Source: Dissophora ornata (taxonomy: Eukaryota > Mortierellomycota > Mortierellomycetes > Mortierellales > Mortierellaceae). From it: a stretch of DNA of 22,926 nt. The first letter of the stretch is position 1. Each line of letters starts with the position of its first letter. This document shows, in pieces, positions 16,351 through 22,926 of the stretch. The stretch covers positions 4,609 through 27,534 of the forward strand of contig MU617001.1 of the NCBI GenBank assembly GCA_025201705.1. The letters are read 5' to 3'. The translations under genes and the position numbers were made by a program. The notes beneath the pieces were generated by a model that searched no databases, was not told the origin of the DNA, and worked only from the letters and a program-made list of their open reading frames with translations.

Positions 16351-17784
16351 CTATCTCAGGATCCTCCCCAGAGAAATCAAGCCCGTATGTATGGGACCGA
16401 AAATATTCTCGTACACGATGAGTGTGTCGATACTCTCCTGCGCGGCCATGTTGCGATCGTTTATCTGCCGCAAAGGCTTACTGAACATTATAGGTTGACC
16501 TCTGCCATTGAACTCATAGCGTGCTTGTTGGCCGCCTTCTTCAGCATTGAATGACTGACCATAAACTCTTGGGACTGACCCTGCTAATCCGAATCCTGGG
16601 GTCCTGCGAGCAAGTACTTCATGGTCTCGTGCGCATCGCACTAAGGAGGAATTACCATGCTCCGCATGACCCCGATCACTATTGGCATCTTCTTGATGAT
16701 TACTGTCACTCTTTGAGCCGTGAGGGTCGCCAGTTCCTCTGCCTCGTCTTCGGGGGTTGTTTGAGGCAGTAAACGTGCGAGCTCTCTTGCGTGGTGATCT
16801 GTAATCGATCTCCTCGTCAAGGTCCTCTTGACCGGGTCCGTCCGAACAAATGGTGAGGGATTCGTGGCTTCTGGATTCGCCGCTGCTGGATTCGCCGCTG
16901 CTGGATTTGCTTCTGGATTCGCCGCTGCCGGATTCGTCACTGTCGGATTCGTCACTGTCGGATTCGTCACTGTTGGATTCATCGCTGCTGGATTCATCGC
17001 TGCTGGATTCGCGACTTCTGGATTCGTGGCTGCCGGATTCGCGGCTTCTGGATTCATCACTGCTAAATTCATCGCTGCTGGTTTCGCGGCTTCTGGTTTC
17101 GTGGCTGCTGGATTCGTGGCTGCCGGATTCTCGGCCTCTGGATTCGCAGCTGTTGGGTTCGTGGCTGCTGGATTCGTGGCTGCTGGATTCGCGGCTTCTG
17201 GATTCATCGCTGCTGGATTCGCGGCTTCTGGATTCATCGCTGCTGGATTCGCGGCTTCTGGATTCATCGCTGCTGGATTCGCGGCTTCTGGTTTCGCGGC
17301 ATCTGGTTTCGTGGTTGCTGGATTCGTGGCTGCTGGATTCTCGGCTTCTGGATTCGCAGCTGTTGGATTCGTGGCTGCTGGATTCGTGGCTGCCGGATTC
17401 GTGACTGCCGGATTCGTGGCTGCCGGATTCGTGGCTGCCGGATTCGTGGCTGCCGGATTCGTGGCCGGTGGATTCGTCTGTTCGTTTGAGTGTTGCCTTC
17501 GCCTCGTGGACAAGCAAAGACAGGCGCATAACGGCATTCTTGTGTACGTCGAAGAATGGCGTGACCGTCATCTCGCCTCTGACTAGAATTCGATCGCCGA
17601 CTTCGAGACTGGTAATGTAAGCTCTGTCGACCTTCGTCCCCGGTGAATGGTCACATGTGAGCACCACATCCTGTCCGTCCCATTGACAGACCGATTCAAT
17701 GTCGATGTCATTGCCTTTGTTAAACTGACGCGTGATTTGCTGGACCACAAGAGACATCCATGCTGTCGGAAACTGGAGCCTCAT
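16351..17784 (-). CDS. Putative nuclear protein: OB-like domain, Ser-rich pentapeptide repeats, basic C terminus
   Basis: 477 aa from ATG 17784; the frame extends a little upstream but only from TTG. Three parts. (1) Residues ~1-100: MRLQFPTAWMSLVVQQITRQ, then strands DVVLTCDHSPGTKVDRAYI, LEVGDRILVRGEMTVTPFF and AVMRLSLLVHEA, an OB-fold-like pattern (inference). (2) About 104-310: roughly forty degenerate ESxSx pentapeptides (ESGSH, ESSSD, ESRSR), encoded by 15-bp tandem repeats; rich in Ser/Glu/Asp/Arg/His, probably disordered and a phosphorylation target. (3) A C-terminal part with two basic nuclear-localisation-like clusters (SPRKRAR, PRRRGRG) and a non-repetitive end (FSKPLRQINDRNMAAQESID). 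Non-repetitive sequence at both ends in one frame argues this is the true frame, although three other frames are also open through the repeat. Single-stranded nucleic acid binding is a guess. Confidence 0.65.
   Translation of the reverse strand: MRLQFPTAWMSLVVQQITRQFNKGNDIDIESVCQWDGQDVVLTCDHSPGTKVDRAYITSLEVGDRILVRGEMTVTPFFDVHKNAVMRLSLLVHEAKATLKRTDESTGHESGSHESGSHESGSHESGSHESGSHESSSHESNSCESRSRESSSHESSNHETRCRETRSRESSSDESRSRESSSDESRSRESSSDESRSRESSSHESSSHEPNSCESRGRESGSHESSSHETRSRETSSDEFSSDESRSRESGSHESRSRESSSDESSSDESNSDESDSDESDSDESGSGESRSKSSSGESSSGESRSHESLTICSDGPGQEDLDEEIDYRSPRKRARTFTASNNPRRRGRGTGDPHGSKSDSNHQEDANSDRGHAEHGNSSLVRCARDHEVLARRTPGFGLAGSVPRVYGQSFNAEEGGQQARYEFNGRGQPIMFSKPLRQINDRNMAAQESIDTLIVYENIFGPIHTGLISLGRILR
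16858..17475. repeat. 15-bp minisatellite within coding sequence
   Basis: About 40 units of GATTCGTGGCTGCTG-like sequence. Higher-order structure is visible: a 30-bp pair (GATTCATCGCTGCTG + GATTCGCGGCTTCTG) is repeated at about 17192-17295 and a homogeneous GATTCGTGGCTGCCG block occupies 17385-17460. Period 15 keeps every frame in phase. Confidence 0.95.
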
Positions 17785-17849
17785 AATGAGGGTAAGATAG
17801 ACAAGGTATACCGTTGGATCCTGCTTTGAAGTAGGAGTAGTCAATAGTA

Positions 17850-18317
17850 AGTTGGTTTGTGTGTCTGATATTGGGTTGGGGTCGAATGAAAAGTCGGTAT
17901 TTGTCGTTGGGTTGCCATCGAGGGGACCTCTTATGTACTACTGCCTCAAGAGACTTTACTACTTTGGAGGGATCTACACCTCAATGAGAAAGCCGGGAGG
18001 GAGTTAGACAGAGCATCAACTCGACAAAGAGAATGTGCCACTTGTTAGAGGCTTCCTGTTTCTTGCAACGAAATCTATTACCACAACAACAGCTGAGGGG
18101 CATCAAACTCGCTTGTGTGGATCGTTTTATTGCGTGTGGTCATGACAGAAAGCAAAGTTTTATCATCCAGAAATAACTAATTAACTTGAAACAAAAAAAC
18201 CTCCGTTTGACTAGGTCATGGTCATTACAATTTTCATACGGATACCCTACGAGCTACCAAAAAAAAAAAAAAAAAAAAAAAAAAACGCCGATGAACCGAG
18301 ACCACAGAAAACAGTGA
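17850..18317. other. Intergenic region ending in an A run
   Basis: No gene visible; probably holds the promoter of the minus-strand repeat protein at its left end. An A run of about 26 (18259-18285) lies ~35 bp before 28S copy 3. Confidence 0.55.
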
Positions 18318-18682
18318 GGTTATTTTTACCTACTGATGAAATGTTGTTGCAATAGTAATCGAACTTTGTACGAGAGGAACTGTTCATTCGGACAATTGGT
18401 ATTTGGTCCTGCCTGAGCGGGCAGTGGCCGGAGCTATCATTCGTCAGGTTATGGCTGATCGCCTCTAAGTCAGATCCCGTGCTAGAACGCGAAGATTACC
18501 GCCTTTTCCGATTTTTAGTTGAATTTCGGATCCTAAATCATACTACGTGGGGTTATCTTGCAGAGCGGAAAGGCTTTATGAGTTTCCTGTCGATGTTAAT
18601 TTCAAATATTGGAAGAGATAAACCCATTGCAGATGACTTTAATTGAACGGGGTATTGTAAGCAGTAGAGTAGCCTTGGTGCT
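18318..18682 (+). rRNA. 28S (LSU) rRNA 3'-terminal fragment, copy 3 (pseudogene)
   Basis: Starts at GTTATTTTTACCTACTGATG (standard GTTAGTTTTACCCTACTGATG) and is followed through AATCGAACTTTGTACGAGAGG and CGCCTCTAAGTCAGATCCCG to GTAAGCAGTAGAGTAGCCTT. Compared with copies 1 and 2 it lacks ~170 nt at the 5' side, lacks several short blocks (for example ATACGAATAGACCTC), has many substitutions and stops before the final GATCTGCTGAG. The most decayed of the three large copies. Confidence 0.9.
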
Positions 18683-18689
18683 GTTTCTT

Positions 18690-19399
18690 CCCGCCGGCGA
18701 CAGGTCACGCGTAGTCTAGCCAAAATGTCCAAGGAATTAAATTCCACCGCGAAACGGCATTGCAGGGGCCGTCTAGCCAGGTGCTGCCAAAAGGAAGATG
18801 CGAGCCATACCAGCCAGGGCCGCTACCAAATTAGGAAGGTGCCGCCACCCTCCTTTTATGGACGCTGGGATCCCAGTATCCAAAATAAAATTCTGCCGGC
18901 GTCTCAGACGCGGTCATCATAGGAACCCTTACTGAACGACCTATCGCCCTCTAGGCACTATTCGAAAGCCCTTGAAAAGCTCTCACAACTGGTCGAATAT
19001 CGTGGCAATGGAGCGCGCGGCGATCGTGCGTTGGCACCTTCCTTTTTGAGAAGTCGCAAAAAAACCCCCCCGTCGACAACTTAGTTTCGGATTAATAACG
19101 ACACGTAAATAATCTTTAAGGTTTGGTTTCTGAGCATTTGACGCGTTTGTGGATCTCAGACCCGCTTGACTCTATTACTAGTTAAGGGGTCTTTCACATT
19201 GTAATGGTCTCTGTATGTACAAAGGACAGCGCCATGACGGTTACCGTCCTCACGGACGAAGTCTAAGTGTAGCTCGCACGACCAAATCTACCGAAGTGTA
19301 AGAATAAATTGGCTGCCAGCAGTTGTGGAGACACAATCCGTTCTCAAGCTTAACCCCGGATGACCCTTGCTGCCCTTCATGGGGCGAGCTCAAGGAAGT
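18690..19399. other. Gene-poor region
   Basis: No open frame of note apart from a 65-codon plus-strand frame (18725-18922) that begins MSKELNSTAKRHCRGR and has no recognisable domain. Composition is mixed, with an A/C run (AAAAAAACCCCCCC) at 19060-19073. It could hold transposon remnants; I see nothing diagnostic. Confidence 0.4.
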
Positions 19400-19690
19400 C
19401 TAGTCTTCCTGGAGCAACTCGATTGTCGTTCCTCCTCTCCTTTCCATCACTCTTAGGTACTGCAAACCCTTGAGGATCGCTAGCACATCCCGATCAGCAA
19501 CTCGGGGGTCTGGTTGCTCGCCAGGGCATTGTCCATTCTCGTGCTCCATCAGAGACTTGCCGCATAAACACTCGTTCGCTCGAGGGCTCCGGCCATACAT
19601 CTGTACCCACGGTCGCGCTTGTTGACCCTCCAGCCGGTTCCGCTTTTTCTTCTCCGTGACCCTGTTGGATTGTTCCCATGCTCCCATCAA
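19400..19690 (-). CDS. Possible protein remnant with Cys/His cluster
   Basis: Open frame to a stop at 19400 with coding-like sequence: RVTEKKKRNRLEGQQ, then ANECLCGKSLMEHENGQCPG and a helical end (DVLAILKGLQYLRVMERR). The C-x-C...H...C arrangement resembles a zinc knuckle but the first spacing is one instead of two. A second frame entering from ATG 19712 (MKVAMARLDGSMGT) reads into the same region, as if a frameshift separated start and end. A retroelement gag relic is possible but unproven. Confidence 0.25.
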   Translation of the reverse strand: MMGAWEQSNRVTEKKKRNRLEGQQARPWVQMYGRSPRANECLCGKSLMEHENGQCPGEQPDPRVADRDVLAILKGLQYLRVMERRGGTTIELLQED

Positions 19691-19867
19691 GCCGAGCCAT
19701 TGCTACTTTCACATGTTGCCCTAGCCGGGATCACGTATAAATAGTGTGCGGCTTTATTTCATAGAACCCCAGTCTGTAATAAAACTATTCCTGTGCCCTT
19801 TGCTCGCTCTCCCACTTACCTGTTCTGTTCCCTTGACGCCCCTGTCCTATCTGCTCTATCCTTGACA
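19671..19867 (+). mobile_element. Candidate solo LTR-like segment
   Basis: A 197-bp segment beginning TGTTCCC and ending TTGACA (TGT/ACA termini), bounded on both sides by TGGAT (19666-19670 and 19868-19872), as a 5-bp target duplication. Inside are TATAAATAG (19736) and AATAAA (19778) on the plus strand. Its right edge coincides with the point where F-box/LRR homology stops. Against it: the left flank does not resume the LRR sequence, and both signals have minus-strand counterparts. Tentative. Confidence 0.3.
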
Positions 19868-20280
19868 TGGATCGAGTTGTAACTCAAGTCCAAAGTAGAC
19901 AGAGTCAAGTTAGTCTTGAGTGCCTCAGACAGTGCCACAGCTCCGTTGTCCCCGATCAGGTTGCGGTGCAAGTCCAAGGTGGCCAGAGTCGAGTTGGTCT
20001 TGAGTGCCCCAGACAGCGTCACAGCACCATTGTCTCCAATCGAGTTCTCAATTCATACAGACCTTGCAATCGTCAGGTGTCGTATAGGGTGCATGTTTCT
20101 TTTGACAGATTCAATGCTGGCGCCATGTTCTGACAACACAACAGAGCTGTAGAGTGACAGTGTAAATGTGGCGTTCCCATCCCGACTAACACGCGCACAG
20201 GACGGGAGGTCTTTGAGGCAAAGCCAGCTGGCAATTCTTGAGCGAATCTCATGTAGATTGAGGGCATGTGTCTGCAACAT
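19868..20280 (-). pseudogene. F-box/leucine-rich-repeat protein, broken
   Basis: From ATG 20280 the minus strand encodes an F-box-like N terminus (LNLHEIRSRIASWLCLKDLP, then SCARVSRDGNATF), in which the Trp usual after 'SRD' in this type of F-box protein is Gly. A TGA at 20053-20055 follows LTIARSV. The same frame then continues with two ribonuclease-inhibitor-type LRRs of 28 residues: IGDNGAVTLSGALKTNSTLA and IGDNGAVALSEALKTNLTLS, each followed by TLDL. LRR similarity stops abruptly at about 19868 (DLSYNSI), where unrelated sequence begins. F-box/LRR proteins usually select substrates for SCF ubiquitin ligases and have many more repeats. The stop and the truncation indicate a dead copy; the family resemblance is from memory. 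Confidence 0.7.
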
Positions 20281-20526
20281 CCTCCTACAAGATGAGGAAT
20301 ATGACGTGTGTGACAGGGATGATGGCGAGGACCATGATGATGGTGTTATAGGAATTCGCAATAACAAAGATGGAATTAGGTAAGAACGAGGTGAGAAAGA
20401 TGGAACGAAAAGATTAATAAGATGACAGTGTTGTTGCAAAGTAGTCAATGAAGTGGATAAAGAGGCGAATGAAGACGTGTTCAAAGACGCGGCAGATGAC
20501 AGACACCAATTTGTACATTCCAGTGC

Positions 20527-20935
20527 TCACAAGTGTGCAAGCATGATGCAATTAGTGAGGTCCATCTTTCTTTCTATTCGGACCATTCTAATAAAGTCGA
20601 TGAACTGAACCGCAGCTTTGCAGAAGAAAGCCATCAGTGAACAAACGTAGGGGACGGGAGGAATGTCAGAAGGGGCAACACAATGCAGGCGTCCGAGGGA
20701 GGCGAAAACGAATGAGAAAAAGAGTGAGATGGAGTTGATGATGCCACCTGTTTTCGTCGTTGGACATGACGAGCGACACCCGAAACCAGCCATATTGCAC
20801 AGAAACCTTACCACTCAGCAATTTATGAAGGCGCACATCGAGGACGGGTCCAAGCATGGTGATCAAGATATGTTTCTGGACCCGACATTGTATTTTTGTC
20901 TGATCAAGGGCAACATTCACCCCTGCTTTGTCCAT
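20527..20935 (-). CDS. Possible two-exon small membrane protein
   Basis: Exon 1 20812-20935 starts MDKAGVNVALDQTKIQC; a 64-nt intron (20748-20811, GTAAGG...AACAG) joins phase 1 to exon 2 20527-20747, giving 114 aa. Exon 2 has two hydrophobic spans (IINSISLFFSFVFASLG; VCSLMAFFCKAAVQFIDFI) followed by RMVRIERK. The spacing, TM-polar loop-TM then basic ERK, resembles the C-terminal half of the membrane protein at 1333-2237 (ITVGIDLATSERKK). Plus-strand frames at 20663-20941 and 20896-21216 are hydrophilic, Lys/Arg-rich and could instead be the real coding strand, with this one as their antisense shadow; I cannot settle it. Confidence 0.35.
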
Positions 20936-20941
20936 TTTTGA

Positions 20942-22308
20942 AATTACAACAAGTTCTTGAGGGCAGCGACGTCGAGAAAGCGCTTGCAACCATCAGCGGC
21001 CGCGCCATGCAAGAAAAGATGAGAAAGGACAAGAGAAGATGCAGAAGGAAAACAGGAAGTAACAAAAACAGCGGCAGCAGGATTCGACAGCATGCGTCCA
21101 GTCCGATCACCAGAAATCACCACGACTGCTATTCCATCGATATTGATGACAACAACTTTGTTCAGATCTTCCCACGTCGCCACAAGCGGCATTCTAAAGA
21201 CCAGCAGGAAGAATGAGAACAATCCAAAAAAAAAAAAAAAAGCGGTATGTGGAGGTCGTAAAAATAAATGCAGAATCGCCAGGATAGTCTACACCATCTG
21301 TATGGCTGGCAGACAACGGCTTCCCGTTGTTGCTCATGGTCCCATCCTTGTGGCCAAATCTCCAATTTCCCGCGGGGCAACAAGAAAAGTGGAGAATTCC
21401 CTTGACTGCATCTCTCATCATCTGATTCACATTCAGACTACCCTCCACTCCATTCAATCACAATTCATCATCCTGCTGGAGACCTGGAGATTGGTCAGTT
21501 TTAGTCCTCAACTTGACCAACAATACTGTAAGATAGAGTGGCATGGCGTGCTACTCTACTAGATAATAACGGCGTTGCATGAGAGTATGACATTAATCTT
21601 CCGTGTCTCGCTCTTGTGTCACAAGGGCAGTCGCTGATGCAAACAATTTCGATTGAACAAACAACTTGTTCTCTCGGGTGTTGTCGCCAACTCATTCGGT
21701 GCTGATAATCAATCTTCTAGCGGATCACGTCCTCGTCACAAGCAGCAGCCTTTGAGGACAATAGAATCCACTATCTACCAACACCCTACTGTACCAACTG
21801 TAAGTTGATGTGACACTCGCGGGCGATGGAAAAAGGGTTGTTTCTACGCACTACCAATTGTGTTCTGACCTCCTCTTTGGAGGATCGCAGTGCGCCATTT
21901 ATTTCTGTTCTCTTCAAGAAAGAGTGCGTATTTGCGCTCAACTCATTAAAAACGTCCTTGTCAAGGTGCGTTTCAGGGCAACTTGCTCGGACAGGAGGTG
22001 AAGCAATCTGCATGAGCATTCAACTTTTATTAACAAGGTCGTTTCCTTTTTCAGCTCATGCTCCTATCCAACCGTCGTCAATTTGTCCACCCGCCTAAAA
22101 CAGCTTCGGAAACTGTGTCGCACTAGATAACCCGCGCCCCAGCATAGGTAAGGACACTTGCATTCTTGGTTTTGGCGCCCTGGAGTCGATGCACCGAGGA
22201 ACTAACGTATTGGTGCATCCCGTCCCCTCATTTTCTATTATATTAGCTATCCCGCTGTCCTTCACCTTCAAGTGGCCTCAAGGCTTCATCTAGCAAACAA
22301 AAGTCATT
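20942..22308. other. Gene-poor region before the oxygenase gene
   Basis: Several open frames of 60-150 codons on both strands (for example plus 20896-21216, ending in Lys/Arg-rich HKRHSKDQQEE, and plus 21092-21562) without recognisable domains. An A run at 21226-21241 lies ~10 bp after the stop of the first. From about 21560 to 22300 I see no gene; the right part should include the promoter and leader of the 22309 gene. Confidence 0.4.
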
Positions 22309-22920
22309 ATGATGGACCCGAAACACGTAAAGCCTGACAGCCTCCTTATGTCGCCATCGGTGAAGTTCAAGTTCCGTTGGTGGTTCTCCCGAATCTACAT
22401 CCACGTCATTGTTATCGGTCTCCTCCGCGCCGTCGCACTTCCGCTCTCCAATGCCATTCCGACATGGGTCGCCTATCTGCCTTCACAGTTGGCCCTCTTT
22501 TTCCTGGTGATCAGGGCAATCTCGTTTGGTTTCTACCTTGTCGAAAAAGATCAATTAAACTCCACACACCAAGGCGTCGGCCTCCACGTCTGGGTCACAG
22601 TCGCCGTCGCCGTGATCCTTCAACTCCGGCATCCTCTCGTGGCTGCTGGCGTCCGTCACCATAGCAAAATCTCCATGCGTCGTCTACTTCGAACAACCAT
22701 CTTTGCAAACGTGTTCCTTAATGGGTCCTTCAGTGATCAGGAGAAGGTCATCGAATGGCTGAGCAGGGTCCACCGGAACATCAAGGGGACGGTTCTCCTA
22801 TCCGATATCGTCCAAGGCGATCCAGACATGGCAGCAGCCGCGGACCTCGACCTTGTCGGCGCCGAGTATGGTCTCTCAGAGGAGCTGCAGGTTTGGGTGT
22901 TGGCCACCGCAGGTGCGTGA
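22309..22920 (+). CDS. MpaB/rubber-oxygenase-like (DUF2236) protein, first exon, partial at right edge
   Basis: ATG 22309 (or the adjacent 22312). Predicted membrane spans lie at about 30-46, 52-78 and 92-106, then the start of the DUF2236 catalytic domain: HPLVAAGVRHHSKISMRRLL, TTIFANVFLNGSFSDQEKVI, RVHRNIKG and, after an insertion, YGLSEELQVWVLATAG. The HP-x-VAAGV-x2-HS, R-x3-T, RVH-x2-(V/I)-x-G and WV-x-AT signatures are typical of the family that includes fungal ER-bound mpaB and bacterial latex-clearing protein, haem b-dependent oxygenases; the haem ligand would be in this or later exons. The exon probably ends at 22912 with donor GCAG|GTGCGT, phase 1, so the stop at 22918-22920 is intronic and the rest of the gene lies outside the window. 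The fungal homologue mpaB cleaves a polyprenyl chain; the substrate here is unknown. Confidence 0.82.
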   Translation: MMDPKHVKPDSLLMSPSVKFKFRWWFSRIYIHVIVIGLLRAVALPLSNAIPTWVAYLPSQLALFFLVIRAISFGFYLVEKDQLNSTHQGVGLHVWVTVAVAVILQLRHPLVAAGVRHHSKISMRRLLRTTIFANVFLNGSFSDQEKVIEWLSRVHRNIKGTVLLSDIVQGDPDMAAAADLDLVGAEYGLSEELQVWVLATAGA

Positions 22921-22926
22921 TTTGTC

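Noticed and set aside
12621..17475. Tandem repeats considered as a CRISPR array
   Set aside because: The repeats are contiguous, without unique spacers, and the genome is eukaryotic.
16641..17537. 298-codon minus-strand open frame of NPAAT/NPEAA repeats
   Set aside because: Shifted shadow of the ESxSx frame through the same minisatellite; its flanks do not look like a folded protein.
16828..17586. 252-codon plus-strand open frame of GFVAAGF repeats, and a 184-codon LLDS frame at 16850-17404
   Set aside because: Both exist only because the 15-bp repeat lacks stops; neither has non-repetitive coding sequence at its ends, whereas the 16351-17784 minus-strand frame does.
7675..18682. A functional rDNA array
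   Set aside because: No 18S, 5.8S or 5' LSU sequence is present, and the copies diverge strongly with indels in conserved parts.
1..22926. tRNA genes
   Set aside because: I looked for GGTTCRA-type T-loop words with a matching acceptor stem and found none that fold convincingly; the GTTCRAAYC-like words fall inside genes or lack partners.

Overview
The window looks like nuclear DNA of a fungus, most likely an early-diverging (Mucoromycota/Mortierella-like) lineage. Reasons: short GT-AG introns (57-143 nt) restore reading frames in several genes; the LSU rRNA pieces are eukaryotic; and the proteins include an MYND-finger protein, a fungal-type isochorismatase-like hydrolase, an MpaB-like (DUF2236) oxygenase and an F-box/LRR relic of a kind I associate with Mortierellales. 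The exact taxon is inference. Genes are sparse, with much AT-rich, low-complexity spacer, homopolymer runs and tandem repeats.

Layout, left to right. 1-2.3 kb: two divergent genes for small Cys-rich membrane proteins (one running off the left edge, one a clean two-exon gene), separated by a spacer of 36-bp and ~115-bp direct repeats. 2.3-4.6 kb: spacer with C-rich repeats, a G-quadruplex motif, one putative orphan exon and ~67-bp tandem repeats. 4.6-5.5 kb: isochorismatase-like gene (minus) lacking two of the three usual catalytic residues. 6.0-7.3 kb: a multi-exon, charged hypothetical gene with a Lys/Gly tract, an Asp tail and an apparent frameshift. 7.7-9.0 kb: a diverged copy of the 3' end of 28S rRNA, then a short inverted 28S fragment. 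9.0-12.2 kb: the dominant gene, a ~1066-aa HEPN (DZIP3-like)-TPR-Sel1-MYND protein on the minus strand, with another 28S fragment on its other side. 13.1-13.7 kb: a possible two-exon small gene. 14.2-14.7 kb: second large 28S 3' copy ending close to a 37-nt T run. 15.3-17.8 kb: a small gene with TATA box and a nuclear-looking protein whose middle is a 15-bp minisatellite encoding Ser/Glu/Arg/Asp pentapeptides; both have beta-rich segments resembling an OB fold. 18.3-18.7 kb: third 28S copy. 19.4-20.9 kb: broken F-box/LRR gene, possible LTR-like sequence and a possible two-exon membrane protein. 22.3 kb to the end: first exon of an MpaB/DUF2236-type oxygenase.

The genes do not form an obvious pathway. 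The most striking structure is the set of five 28S rRNA 3'-end pieces scattered over ~11 kb, several sharing the same 5' breakpoint, two of them in opposite orientation on either side of a gene for a HEPN (RNA-binding/RNase-type fold) protein. Whether that association means anything is open; the pieces themselves are clear in the sequence.
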